Assembly (NCBI GenBank): GCA_017629245.1
Contig: JAGBXO010000011.1
Span: 62,001 to 126,000 of the forward strand
From: Alphaproteobacteria bacterium
GTDB taxonomy: Bacteria; Pseudomonadota; Alphaproteobacteria; Rs-D84
Length of the DNA: 64,000 nucleotides
Direction of reading: 5' to 3'
The notes below the pieces were generated by a model. That model saw nothing but the letters and a program-made list of their open reading frames with translations. It made no database searches and was not told where the DNA came from. The first letter of the stretch is position 1. Every line of letters begins with the position of its first letter. Positions 44,301 to 53,344 of the stretch are shown here, piece by piece. The position numbers were made by a program, and so were the translations under genes.

Positions 44301-44981
44301 TTATTTTTTTTGCATTGATGTAGCACCCTGCTGGCCGTCAGATATATGATGTGCCAAGTTCAGTGCCGCAACACTGTCTATGTCCAGCCAATCCAGGATA
44401 TGCGACATTATGTTTTCAATATATTTTGCAGAAACACGACGACGCTTGTGAAATTTATTTTCATTTATCAGACGACTAATGTCACGCGCCAAGGCAAACA
44501 ATATCTGGGTTTGATCCGAATCCAGAATATTTGTTTGGCCATTACGATACAGCAATGTATCCAAATCATTGTGGTATGTGTGCAGGTTATCTATTATGCG
44601 CGCGGTCAATTTTAGACGGCGTGAAATTTCGTCGGCCCGCCAGGTCAGCATTTTATTTAAACCATCCAGATTCAATTTACTACGCACCCCCATAGATTCA
44701 CGCAAGGCCACAATTAAATTCAGTATTAGCGTATTTAACTTGTCCGACATCGAATTTACCAGCGTACGCTTCATCTGGGAAGATACGCGATAGTTCGTAT
44801 AGTCATACAATAAGAACACTAACGGAATCGACAATAATGATGCGGATACATTTATAACTAAATCGCGAATATTTGCATTCGGTGCATTATCTATGGCACC
44901 GGTATATAATATTATACCACCCGCAATGGACATTAGATATGGGATAGACTTAAAAAGAAAGGTACGAAAATTGAATTTCAT
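44301..44981 (-). CDS. Two-helix membrane protein of unknown function
   Basis: 226 aa. Two N-terminal membrane spans (about 12-29 and 43-61), then a long helical cytosolic part (residues 65-226) with possible coiled coil. No family recognised. It ends 110 nt from tRNA-Lys. Six nt separate a TAATAT box from the ATG, so this gene too may be leaderless, although no good -35 is visible. Confidence 0.5.
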   Translation of the reverse strand: MKFNFRTFLFKSIPYLMSIAGGIILYTGAIDNAPNANIRDLVINVSASLLSIPLVFLLYDYTNYRVSSQMKRTLVNSMSDKLNTLILNLIVALRESMGVRSKLNLDGLNKMLTWRADEISRRLKLTARIIDNLHTYHNDLDTLLYRNGQTNILDSDQTQILFALARDISRLINENKFHKRRRVSAKYIENIMSHILDWLDIDSVAALNLAHHISDGQQGATSMQKK

Positions 44982-45029
44982 ACCCTAATATTACACAAAT
45001 ATAGCGGCAATATGTACAGGAACGAAAGC

Positions 45030-46205
45030 CTAAACCAATTCTTTGCCATGCGCTGTACAAGAACGACGCAGAAACAGCATCGCCCATGCAAAAACACACA
45101 GTTCCAGAATGCCCAGTATCAGTATACTGTATCGCCAACTGCCCAGCATAGAGCCCAGGCCGATTACACCACAGACCGCCATATAGACCAAATATGTCAA
45201 TGTTGTATACAGCGACAATACAATTGAACGGCTTGCCGTTGGTGTCATATCTTGGAATCGTGAATACAATAATGTAAACAGTCCCCACAGCACCATATAT
45301 GACACACCCATTATCCATAATGCGCCGGTGGTATATATCAGCGAAAACGCGACATACCCTGCCCCAACAGCCGCGATTAACCAATACAGAACCGTGTCTG
45401 ACAGGTGCGTAAATTTATATGCAAACCGCTGGCCCAATGTTGCACACCCCAGTAAAAAGAATGATAAAATACCGACATATTCTGTTGGAATGCCAATATT
45501 CAAGGCAATAGGGCTGAGAAAATCATCCAAAAAAGGAATATTTATAACCAATATCGTTAAAATCATAACCGACATTAAACATGGCGTCTTTAAGACAACC
45601 CGCATGCCTGTTCGCATCAGTTTTCTTAATTTCAATCCAGACACCTGGGGCGCGGGCACAACTGGGTGATATGGCAGCACAACCAAACAAATCATCGATA
45701 TTAAAATTGCAACAACGGACGCCCATGTCACCCAATTGTACCCCAGGAACATTAACAGTGAACCGCACGCAGACAACGCGACGGCAATAGATTCAAATGT
45801 GGATTTACGCCCCAAAATACGCGGATATTGTTTTGCGCCACCTGCCGCCGAGACAGCATCATAAACCAACCCTTCGAATGCAACACTGCGAAAGCCGGCC
45901 TGGGCACCCCATAACAACATGCCAATAATAAAACCAATATAGTTTGGCATTACCAACCACAGCAATATCGCGAACATCTTTAGGGATTGTCCCACAATCA
46001 TTGACCAACGTTGTCCAATATGGTTTGTCAAATACGCAACAGGAACTTGTGCCAGAATGGTTCCAATGGCAGATACAATAAACATCATAGACAACTGAAA
46101 ATCAGTCAGACCATTTTGCTGCATAAAAATTGCGTAAACCGGGGTTAATAATAAAAACTTGTTAAAAAATGCAAAACCATACAGCGAGAATAACAAACGC
46201 TTCAT
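45030..46205 (-). CDS. Major facilitator superfamily transporter
   Basis: 391 aa, about 12 hydrophobic helices, N-half with AYLTNHIGQRWSMIVG matching the MFS loop 2-3 motif (G-x-x-D-R-x-G). Likely sugar/drug efflux class; substrate unknown. The frame extends to 46292, but AAAAAGGGATGGG stands before the ATG at 46205 so that start is used. It is a distant relative of the transporter at 1204. Confidence 0.75.
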   Translation of the reverse strand: MKRLLFSLYGFAFFNKFLLLTPVYAIFMQQNGLTDFQLSMMFIVSAIGTILAQVPVAYLTNHIGQRWSMIVGQSLKMFAILLWLVMPNYIGFIIGMLLWGAQAGFRSVAFEGLVYDAVSAAGGAKQYPRILGRKSTFESIAVALSACGSLLMFLGYNWVTWASVVAILISMICLVVLPYHPVVPAPQVSGLKLRKLMRTGMRVVLKTPCLMSVMILTILVINIPFLDDFLSPIALNIGIPTEYVGILSFFLLGCATLGQRFAYKFTHLSDTVLYWLIAAVGAGYVAFSLIYTTGALWIMGVSYMVLWGLFTLLYSRFQDMTPTASRSIVLSLYTTLTYLVYMAVCGVIGLGSMLGSWRYSILILGILELCVFAWAMLFLRRSCTAHGKELV

Positions 46206-46327
46206 TTTCCCATCCCTTTTTCCTGCGTTACTAGTATACACGTTCTGCAACAAAAAAGTACAGAAAATATTGAAAATCTGATATTTTTGCACTATAATAG
46301 GAGAGATAGGAATAAGGTGTTATAGAT

Positions 46328-48730
46328 ATGGCCATTAAGATGGATGATTTTTTATTGCAGTACTTTATGCAGTTGCGTTTTAACAACATGCCTGCAGAGG
46401 TTATGGCACAATTTAAAGACTATGCAAAAAGGGATGATTTTAGTGGCAACATGAAGCACTGGAAATCACACCTGATGGAAAATGGCCAGCCAAAGCCGAT
46501 GCCGGACCCAACACAAAATGGGGGACCTTATTTTCTGGAAGATGAAGAATGGAAAAAACTGTTCCGTGAATTCCAAAACGCATTTCGCAAGATGGATTCA
46601 AATCGCAATAAATTTACCAGCAGCATTGACTTTGGCATAAACAATGATAAATTTAATGAATTTTTGAATGAATACTTTGGCCAAGGCCGCCTGTTTGACA
46701 AGGCCACAGCCTCTGCAGATGCAGAAATAGAAATCGCAAACCTGAAACAACTGTTGGAAAGCAATTCTAATTTGTTTAGTGTAAAATTAAGTGAATGGGG
46801 GATTATTTCGCATAAGGACCTGTTAGAAGGGATTAACAAGAAGAAGTATAATACAGACACGGAATTTCAAGATAAACTGAAGAATGTTGCACGCTATGTA
46901 TCGTATTATGCCAGTGACCTGGGGTTGCAGTTTAACGATGACCAATCAGCAAAAATTATAGAAGGATTTGATGACCCGCAAATAGATCCGCAAAAATTAA
47001 ACAACTTTAAATTAGAATATGATATTTTGTTGCGCAGATTGGCCGGCGACGATAAATTACGTGCACAATTTCCATCTGATAAAATCAAATCGTCATTTGA
47101 TACAGCCAAACAATATGTCGCATACGATGACCCAAATAGCAAGGATTATGTCCCCCCAAAACGCGAGGATGAGTTAACACCGTGGCAAAGCCTGAAAAAG
47201 CATGCAGGTGATACATATGCCGATGTTTTTGAAAAATATATTAAATTTACAGGTGATAGACTTTACTTCTCGGACCAGGCAAAGCAAATTGTTGCAGGGA
47301 TTCATAAGGCAAAGATTAAACCAACAGACGGAATTGATGCTGTTTTAAGCAAGGCAGGAGACATAAAAAAAGCACTAAAATACAAATCGCCACAAGCATC
47401 AGAACATTTTGATTGGTTTGCCAAGACAATGGGCGAATTAAAAGACACCATGCCAAAAGCATTTGAAGGCGCACTAAAGAACGGCCGACAAATGCGTGTA
47501 ATTATTGAAGAAATGATTATGAAGGCAGTCCGCGAAGGCAAAGACAAGGAAGCCAAGTCAGCAATGGAAGTCTTGTCTGTCATCAAATACGGTTATACAA
47601 CCAGTAAAATTATGGACGCCTTGGGCAAAGAGGAATTGAGCATATTTTCAGACAAAGGTTTGTCTTGGAACAAGAACGAGGGCGTACAATTCGTCACAAA
47701 AGCATTGGACAAGAGTATCAAATGGGCATTTATGGGTATTGGATACGGCATTACAATAGCGGGCAATGCATACAAATTATCTGGTAGCAAATTTAAAGGT
47801 AATCGCGACCGTATGAAGGGCGCACAACAAAATTGGGCAAATGAAAATGCGCAAAAAAAACAAAACGCACAACAACTGACCACAAACCTGAACAACCAAG
47901 ACCGACAATCAATCCAGGTAGAGCAACAAAATCGCGCGAGTGTAAACCAGGGGCAGCAAGGCGCAAATATAATAACAGATGCTAATTTACAGCAGCACAA
48001 AAATGCTTTGACCCAGGCAAAAAACGCAGATACTGCGGAAAGAACACGTCTGGACACATTTGCTGAAACGCAACAATACAAGGATGCAAAAACTGCTGTT
48101 GACAGCCACGCGGAACTTTCAAGCAATGTTCAACAATTAAATCAAGAAATCCAACAAATAAATGCTGATTTAACCAGAATACGAAATGATTTAGCGGCAC
48201 TGCAGACAAATACGACTATGTCTGATCCAGAAAAGAATGCGCGCGCAACAATCCTGGTTCAGCAAGAACAGCAAAAAAATGCGGACCTGACTGACAAGCA
48301 ACAAGCATTAAATGATGCCAATACACAACTGAACAACATACAAAACAATCCCCAATGGCAACAGCAGCAACAAATTGTACAGACACATGAACAGCAGGAA
48401 CAAGCATACACACAACAAGTAGCACAAACCAATGTATTAGACACCAGAATAACCCAGTGGGAAAACGCAACAAACAGCATTGCTGAACTTAACCATCGCA
48501 TAGACGAGCGAAATGAAGAAATGCGCAAATGGGACAACAACCACAAAGACAAATATATGGAACTGATGGCGTATTGGGATATGTTGGAATCTGGTCGCGA
48601 TTCTCATGCAGGAAAAATGTATAACTGGGGCGGACGCGGCCTTAGCGCGAAAAAAGCCCAACAAAAATTCAACACACAAAGACAAGGATATATTGATAAC
48701 TATCTGAATGGGTATTCTTATACCGCTTGA
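46328..48730 (+). CDS. Large coiled-coil, Gln-rich protein of unknown function
   Basis: 800 aa. Residues 1-480 are a helical soluble region with repeated Lys/Asp-rich segments and one hydrophobic stretch (IKWAFMGIGYGITIAGNAYKL, about 468-488). Residues 500-760 are Gln/Asn-rich coiled coil. No signal peptide. The C-terminus (WGGRGLSAKKAQQKFNTQRQG) is basic. I do not recognise a family. A TATAAT box and AGGAGA lie upstream. It ends where the promoter of the next phage-type gene begins, so a phage ejection protein is possible but not shown. Confidence 0.5.
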   Translation: MAIKMDDFLLQYFMQLRFNNMPAEVMAQFKDYAKRDDFSGNMKHWKSHLMENGQPKPMPDPTQNGGPYFLEDEEWKKLFREFQNAFRKMDSNRNKFTSSIDFGINNDKFNEFLNEYFGQGRLFDKATASADAEIEIANLKQLLESNSNLFSVKLSEWGIISHKDLLEGINKKKYNTDTEFQDKLKNVARYVSYYASDLGLQFNDDQSAKIIEGFDDPQIDPQKLNNFKLEYDILLRRLAGDDKLRAQFPSDKIKSSFDTAKQYVAYDDPNSKDYVPPKREDELTPWQSLKKHAGDTYADVFEKYIKFTGDRLYFSDQAKQIVAGIHKAKIKPTDGIDAVLSKAGDIKKALKYKSPQASEHFDWFAKTMGELKDTMPKAFEGALKNGRQMRVIIEEMIMKAVREGKDKEAKSAMEVLSVIKYGYTTSKIMDALGKEELSIFSDKGLSWNKNEGVQFVTKALDKSIKWAFMGIGYGITIAGNAYKLSGSKFKGNRDRMKGAQQNWANENAQKKQNAQQLTTNLNNQDRQSIQVEQQNRASVNQGQQGANIITDANLQQHKNALTQAKNADTAERTRLDTFAETQQYKDAKTAVDSHAELSSNVQQLNQEIQQINADLTRIRNDLAALQTNTTMSDPEKNARATILVQQEQQKNADLTDKQQALNDANTQLNNIQNNPQWQQQQQIVQTHEQQEQAYTQQVAQTNVLDTRITQWENATNSIAELNHRIDERNEEMRKWDNNHKDKYMELMAYWDMLESGRDSHAGKMYNWGGRGLSAKKAQQKFNTQRQGYIDNYLNGYSYTA

Positions 48731-48755
48731 TTTTTTTGTGATTTTGTGCTATAAT
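48727..48755 (+). promoter_or_regulatory. Promoter upstream of the fibre gene
   Basis: TTGATT at 48727-48732, 17-nt spacer, TATAAT at 48750-48755, overlapping the stop codon of the 800-aa gene. Confidence 0.6.
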
Positions 48756-48762
48756 TCGAATG

Positions 48763-48795
48763 AACACCATCCCGCCGATGGTGTTTGTTTTTTTG
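48763..48795 (+). terminator. First terminator in the fibre-gene leader
   Basis: 9-bp stem AACACCATC/GATGGTGTT, loop CCGCC, followed by a T-rich run. It begins just at the predicted transcription start; it may also end the 800-aa gene. Confidence 0.8.
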
Positions 48796-48801
48796 TGCCC
48801 T

Positions 48802-48832
48802 GCCCCGGATTGGTGGTGGGGATTTTTTATTT
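48802..48832 (+). terminator. Second terminator-like hairpin in the fibre-gene leader
   Basis: CCCC/GGGG stem with a long loop, then ATTTTTTATTT, 25 nt before the fibre ATG. Confidence 0.45.
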
Positions 48833-48855
48833 CAATTGAATAAAGGATTAATCTT

Positions 48856-49422
48856 ATGACACGTGTATTACAACTGCGGCGTGGTACGACCGCAAATAAT
48901 GATGCTTTTACCGGGATGCCTGGCGAAATCACAATGGATATGGATGCCAAAACACTGCGTATTCATGACGGTGAAACACTGGGCGGATTTGAAATTGCGC
49001 GCCGCGACGACATTAAGAAAAGTGATTTTAACATTGAAAATATATCTGATGAAGTATGGGCAGAAATTATCACACGATGTGCGCCAGCACCAATCAAAAT
49101 GACCGAAACAAAACCAGTACCAATTAACAGCCAATGCAGCGCATTAAACTATGTTGTTGGGATTGACGCAATGCCGTTTGCGGTTCAAACAATATTACTG
49201 TGTAAAAATGCCCAGGCAGGATATATCCCAGGTGACGAAGTAATGGCATTTGGCATTGGCGACAGATGCAACCCGGCCCCGAATATCGTTATGGAACAAG
49301 GAGGATTGAACCTGTATCTGATGGTTGGAAATGAAGCATACTGGGTCAGCCACAAAACAACAGGCACAACAACCCAAATAACAGATGAAAATTGGTATAT
49401 TTTATTCCGAGTTTACTGTTGA
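48856..49422 (+). CDS. Phage fibre-type protein with Mtd-N-like domain
   Basis: 188 aa. VLQLRRGTTANNDAFTGMPGEITMDMDAKTLRIHDGETLGGFEIAR is the small beta domain common at the N-terminus of phage tropism determinants and tail fibres (Mtd-N type). The C-terminal ~110 residues are beta-rich and unrecognised. It lies 9 kb from the main structural cluster. AAAGGA precedes the ATG. Confidence 0.75.
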   Translation: MTRVLQLRRGTTANNDAFTGMPGEITMDMDAKTLRIHDGETLGGFEIARRDDIKKSDFNIENISDEVWAEIITRCAPAPIKMTETKPVPINSQCSALNYVVGIDAMPFAVQTILLCKNAQAGYIPGDEVMAFGIGDRCNPAPNIVMEQGGLNLYLMVGNEAYWVSHKTTGTTTQITDENWYILFRVYC

Positions 49423-49476
49423 AAATAAGAAAAACCTTTGCTATGGTTGGGGGCGAAGAAGAAAAAAGGATTTCAT

Positions 49477-50718
49477 ATGTATATACTTGCACTGAATTGT
49501 GGTTCTTCGTCCCTGAAATACCAGGTATTTGACGTAGATTCAAAACAGCCAATCGTTGGTGGAAATGTTGAAAAAATCGGACTGCCGGATTCTTTTGTGA
49601 CCCAGAAATATCCAGATGGCACAAAACAAAAGAAAGAAACATCTATGAAAAATCATGACGAGGCGTTAAATGTCGTTTTGTTCATGTTGCGCGAGGCATC
49701 TATTGACCTGAATGAAATCAAGGGCGTTGGTCATCGCGTTGTTATGGGTGGTGATAAATTTGCTTCTTCGGTTGAAATCACAGATGACGTTATCAAAACA
49801 ATTGATGATTTGTCTGCGTTGGCACCATTACACAACCCACCTGCACTGATGGGGATTGTAACAGCACAGCAGTTATTACCAAACGCAAAACAGGTTGCTG
49901 TATTTGATACCGCATTTCACCAGACAATGCCAGATTATGCGTATCGCTATGCGGTGCCAAGTGCGTGGTATCGCGAATTAGGCGTTCGTCGCTATGGATT
50001 CCACGGGACTAGCCATCTGTATGTATCAAAACGCGCAGCAAAAATGTTGGGAAAGCCAGCCAGTGAATGCAACCTGATTACACTGCACATTGGTTCAGGC
50101 GCATCTGCCACAGCAATTCGCCATGGAAAATCTGTTGATACCTCGCTGGGTATGACACCACTGTCTGGGTTGACAATGGGTACACGCCCAGGCGATTTAG
50201 ACCCAGGTGTTGTTTTGTATGTAATGGGCCGATTGGGATTGACACCAGATCAGATGCAAAAGCATTTGAACAAGGACTCGGGTCTGATGGGAATTACAGA
50301 ATGCTTTGCCGATCGTCGCGATGTAGAAGGCAATAAAGACGAAAACGATTTGTGTCGTCTGGCCATTGATACGGAAGTTCACAATGTGAAAAAGTACATC
50401 GGTGCATATATGGCAGAATTGGGGCATGTTGATGCACTGGTGTTCACAGCGGGGGTTGGTGAAAATGACGACTATCTGCGTGAAAAGTTCTGTGAAGGAT
50501 TGGAAGAATTGGGCATTAAATTGGACAAAGAAAAAAACAAAGCTGCCTTGGCACGCAAAGGCATTGACGAAGCAGTTATCAGCACAGATGACAGTCGCAT
50601 CAAAATATTGATGGTGGCAACAAATGAGGAACTGGTTATCGTAGAAGATACACTGGCCATTATGAACGGCACATATAATCCAAACCATCTGGAAATGGAA
50701 TATTCGTTCGTAAAATAA
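49477..50718 (+). CDS. ackA: Acetate kinase
   Basis: 413 aa. LALNCGSSSLKYQVFD (ATPase phosphate 1), GHRVVMGG, FDTAFHQTMP, FHGTSHLYVS, LHIGSGAS and GVGENDDYLRE are ordered motifs of AckA. Makes ATP from acetyl phosphate. No pta lies adjacent. The ATG at 49477 follows AAAAGGA. A terminator follows. The upstream 54 nt hold no other gene. Confidence 0.95.
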   Translation: MYILALNCGSSSLKYQVFDVDSKQPIVGGNVEKIGLPDSFVTQKYPDGTKQKKETSMKNHDEALNVVLFMLREASIDLNEIKGVGHRVVMGGDKFASSVEITDDVIKTIDDLSALAPLHNPPALMGIVTAQQLLPNAKQVAVFDTAFHQTMPDYAYRYAVPSAWYRELGVRRYGFHGTSHLYVSKRAAKMLGKPASECNLITLHIGSGASATAIRHGKSVDTSLGMTPLSGLTMGTRPGDLDPGVVLYVMGRLGLTPDQMQKHLNKDSGLMGITECFADRRDVEGNKDENDLCRLAIDTEVHNVKKYIGAYMAELGHVDALVFTAGVGENDDYLREKFCEGLEELGIKLDKEKNKAALARKGIDEAVISTDDSRIKILMVATNEELVIVEDTLAIMNGTYNPNHLEMEYSFVK

Positions 50719-50723
50719 TAAAA

Positions 50724-50756
50724 TCTGCCCCGCCCAAGTGGCGGGGATATTTTTTA
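50724..50756 (+). terminator. ackA terminator
   Basis: CCCCGCC/GGCGGGG hairpin and T6. Confidence 0.8.
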
Positions 50757-50820
50757 CGCCTGTTTGTTGACAATATATTTTTTCGTTTATACAATACTAA
50801 TCAAACTAGATGGTATTATT

Positions 50821-51225
50821 ATGAGCATACAAAGAAAAACAATTAGAGAAATTAGCGATATCGCCATAGCATTTATCGCAGATAAAAAAACATGTGTAAT
50901 TACACAGTACGAGACATATGGTATAACATATAAATTTACCAGATATGGACTGGCTGATTTTCCATATGTATTAGAGCTGCTTGATTATGGTTCATCGGGC
51001 AGCATGCTTACTATGTATCGTGGAACAACACCAGGCCAGAATGATAAACGCGCATTATTTAAAAGTATCCTGATAAACAAAAATAAAGATATAAGTAAAA
51101 ATATTTTTGAAATGCGCAATTTGTTAGAGATGGCACGTTTGCGAGCGAACAATACAATTTGCACTGCAGACAACTCAAAATTACTTGGTGAAAAATTACA
51201 GGAATTAACGCAAAATTCACGATAA
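50821..51225 (+). CDS. Hypothetical soluble protein
   Basis: 134 aa. The first 90 residues are beta-rich (TCVITQYETYGITYKFTRYGLADFPY), followed by helices. No family recognised. TTGACA, 17 nt, TACAAT lies about 25 nt upstream; the ATG at 50821 is the start that fits this. It is monocistronic. Confidence 0.5.
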   Translation: MSIQRKTIREISDIAIAFIADKKTCVITQYETYGITYKFTRYGLADFPYVLELLDYGSSGSMLTMYRGTTPGQNDKRALFKSILINKNKDISKNIFEMRNLLEMARLRANNTICTADNSKLLGEKLQELTQNSR

Positions 51226-51334
51226 AAAATATTTACTAAATATTTTTCTTTTTTATATTATTTTCTGCTTGCACGAATCGCATAAATGTTACTAGTATGC
51301 CATATCAAACAACACCGATATAGGGAGTCTGTCC

Positions 51335-51712
51335 GTGATAATAGGGATTGGAATTGATTTGGTTGAATGTGGACGTTTCTTGGATTGGTCTGCATTTAAG
51401 AAACAACGTATATTTACCAAAAAAGAATTGGAATATGCAGATAATGATAATGCAAATTCTGAACGTCATCTGGCAAATTTCTGGGCTGCACGCGAAGCGT
51501 GTTTAAAGGCACTGGGGACTGGTTTTGGAGACGATATTGCATTTTCAGATGTATCGGTTGTACATAATGATTTAGGCAAACCTGAAATTTTGATTGCAGG
51601 TGGCGCTAAGGCTGTTTTAAAAGATTTGGCAGGTGGCGATGCAAAAATACATCTGTCCATTACAGACCAGGACGATTATTGCGCGGCAATGGTTGTGATT
51701 GAGTCTAAATAG
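51335..51712 (+). CDS. acpS: Holo-[acyl-carrier-protein] synthase
   Basis: 125 aa. GIGIDLVECGRF at the start (metal-binding Asp), FTKKELEYA, and NFWAAREACLKALGTGF (Glu in the WAxKEA-like motif) define AcpS. It transfers phosphopantetheine to ACP. The start is GTG, with GGGAG upstream and TTGCAC/TAGTAT farther up. A terminator follows. Confidence 0.9.
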   Translation: MIIGIGIDLVECGRFLDWSAFKKQRIFTKKELEYADNDNANSERHLANFWAAREACLKALGTGFGDDIAFSDVSVVHNDLGKPEILIAGGAKAVLKDLAGGDAKIHLSITDQDDYCAAMVVIESK

Positions 51713-51732
51713 TTTTCGTGAAGGAGAAGAAA

Positions 51733-51760
51733 AACACCCAGACCACTGGGTGTTTTTTTT
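51733..51760 (+). terminator. acpS terminator
   Basis: AACACCCA/TGGGTGTT hairpin followed by T8. Confidence 0.85.
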
Positions 51761-51827
51761 GGACAAATCAGAAAGTGCCCGAACAAATATTTATTTGTAT
51801 GTACTGTCAACTGTATTCAGCTGTAAA

Positions 51828-51861
51828 AAAACGCCCCAGATGGGGTGCTTTATAATGGGGC
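51828..51861. repeat. Imperfect copy of tRNA-His 3' end plus its terminator
   Basis: The last 13 bp (TTTATAATGGGGC, 51849-51861) exactly match 53478-53490, i.e. the tRNA-His CCA end and downstream sequence. To its left an AACGCCCC...GGGG hairpin parallels the tRNA-His terminator at 53455-53480. The two copies are in direct orientation, 1.63 kb apart. Confidence 0.6.
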
Positions 51862-51864
51862 CCC

Positions 51865-51960
51865 GAATTTGACACAGTTCTACCCGAAAATATACAACAA
51901 GTGCTTGATTTAGGTCCATTGTTGAACGAGATATTAGCGGAAATTGAAAAAGCACGTTAG
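51865..51960 (+). pseudogene. C-terminal gene fragment without start codon
   Basis: A short open frame reads EFDTVLPENIQQVLDLGP then LLNEILAEIEKAR and stops at 51960. It has no ATG and the frame is closed by TAA upstream, so it looks like the tail of a truncated gene. Its stop overlaps the stop of the convergent GH108-like gene. Origin unknown. Confidence 0.4.
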
Positions 51961-52454
51961 TACTTTACTTCATTTAATATTTTCCAAAATTCTGGGACGT
52001 TCTTTGGCACCATACCGTTTAACAACTGAACTGATGCGATTGATCCAAAGGGTGCATAAAAACCATCATCAAAATCATAGTATTTGCGGATACAGTTGTT
52101 TATTGCAATATCTAAATCCGCCATTGACATGTGTATCATCAAATCCCATACCTGTTCCAGTATCTCGTCATACTTGTAATCACTAAATCTGTAATTATCC
52201 CAGAAATAATACAATATTTGTTCTGCCTGTTGTTCCGTTAAATCCTTGATATGTTCTGGGAAATTAAACCGTGGATGCGCCGCCCGATACATATCCAGTT
52301 TTTCCTGATTCACGGCATATGCATTTATAAGTGCAGGGTTAGTTCTTTTATTAGCTGTTTCATATTCAATGATTTTATCAATCCAAGTGTCGATTGGATG
52401 CCCCCATGAAGCCACAGGAATCAATAAAGTCAATAAAATCATCATCTTTTTCAT
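51957..52454 (-). CDS. Secreted GH108-like (divergent muramidase) protein
   Basis: 165 aa. Signal peptide MKKMMILLTLLIPVASWG. The mature part aligns by eye with the muramidase domain of the neighbour at 52487: VNQEKLDMYRAAHPRFNFPEHI vs VTQPTLDKYNADHPNFNFPETV, then IKDLTEQQAEQILYY and DLMIHMS. The family's EGGY glutamate region is changed to IIEYETANKRTNP, so activity is uncertain. On the minus strand TTGATT, 18 nt, CATAAT ends 6 nt before the ATG with no ribosome-binding site, so it is likely leaderless. Confidence 0.6.
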   Translation of the reverse strand: MKKMMILLTLLIPVASWGHPIDTWIDKIIEYETANKRTNPALINAYAVNQEKLDMYRAAHPRFNFPEHIKDLTEQQAEQILYYFWDNYRFSDYKYDEILEQVWDLMIHMSMADLDIAINNCIRKYYDFDDGFYAPFGSIASVQLLNGMVPKNVPEFWKILNEVKY

Positions 52455-52486
52455 GCAAACATTATGACAAATCAGATAATAAAAAA

Positions 52487-53344
52487 TCAATATCTATTTG
52501 TACGATTTGTCCAACCATCACCATATTTTCCCCAATCCGGCAGTCTCTGCAAATATTCTAATCTGTTTTCTTTTAAGTCATCCATAAATTTATCGACTTT
52601 ATTTTCTGGAATATTATTTAGCGCCCCAATTGTATTATTTCCAATATTTCCGTCCACTTTCAAACTTTCACCCATTGAATCATTTAATGTTTCTTGAACC
52701 ATTTTTCCTACGTTTCTAAAATTACTCATAAGTCCCATATCAAATATCGCCATTGCAATTCTTTCGTTTTTAATTTCTCCTATACGGCGTTCATCATAAT
52801 AATCCTCCATATATATCTGTTGCACTTGTTCAGGGCTTAAATCTTTTACTGTTTCTGGGAAATTAAAATTTGGGTGGTCAGCATTATATTTATCCAATGT
52901 GGGTTGTGTTACACCTATGTTTGTTGGTTGGTCTATTAAATCAGGATCATCAACATATCCGCCCTCGTTTTTCATTCCCTGGCGGACTATTCTAGTTCGT
53001 CTTTCATCACTATATAGCTCATCACTATCATCTAATTCTATTTCTTCTATCCAACAACGACAGTTTTTATGATGTGGATTTTTTGGGACTTCTTCCAAAT
53101 TTTCATATACTTTGTTAGAAAAGCTGCGACATATATCACATGTTTTGTCATCAATTACTGTATGCCACCGCCATGCGGTTCTGACTGTAATATTACGCCC
53201 CGTTGCATCTGTACGACTGTTACCATATTTATTTTCAAAGTAATCTTGTACCTGTTTGGCGACCGCTGCATGATTGGGGTTGTTGCTGTTTAAATATGCG
53301 TCGCTGCGCATAAGGTTTAGTATATTGTTTGATAATTTGTTCAT
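52487..53344 (-). CDS. Fusion of MuF-like domain and GH108 muramidase
   Basis: 285 aa. Residues ~55-110 (RTAWRWHTVIDDKTCDICRSFSN, then HHKNCRCWIEEIEL) have the Cys/His pattern of phage Mu F-like minor head proteins. Residues ~125-285 are a GH108 endolysin: NEGGYVDDPDLIDQPTNIGVTQ, with the catalytic Glu of the EGGYV motif present, LDKYNADHPNFNFP, IAMAIFDMGL. Holin-independent secretion activator enzymes belong here. TTACCAAAAGGA precedes the ATG at 53344, a motif shared with portal and capsid genes. The longer frame to 53527 runs through terminators and tRNA-His and is not used. Confidence 0.75.
   Translation of the reverse strand: MNKLSNNILNLMRSDAYLNSNNPNHAAVAKQVQDYFENKYGNSRTDATGRNITVRTAWRWHTVIDDKTCDICRSFSNKVYENLEEVPKNPHHKNCRCWIEEIELDDSDELYSDERRTRIVRQGMKNEGGYVDDPDLIDQPTNIGVTQPTLDKYNADHPNFNFPETVKDLSPEQVQQIYMEDYYDERRIGEIKNERIAMAIFDMGLMSNFRNVGKMVQETLNDSMGESLKVDGNIGNNTIGALNNIPENKVDKFMDDLKENRLEYLQRLPDWGKYGDGWTNRTNRY

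Noticed and set aside
48259-48552. Cys-rich minus-strand ORF
   Set aside because: Antisense shadow of the Gln-rich coding region of the 800-aa protein.
46328-48730. TGA recoding (Mycoplasma-type code)
   Set aside because: Genes end cleanly at TGA (for example at 48728-48730) and no essential gene needs TGA readthrough.
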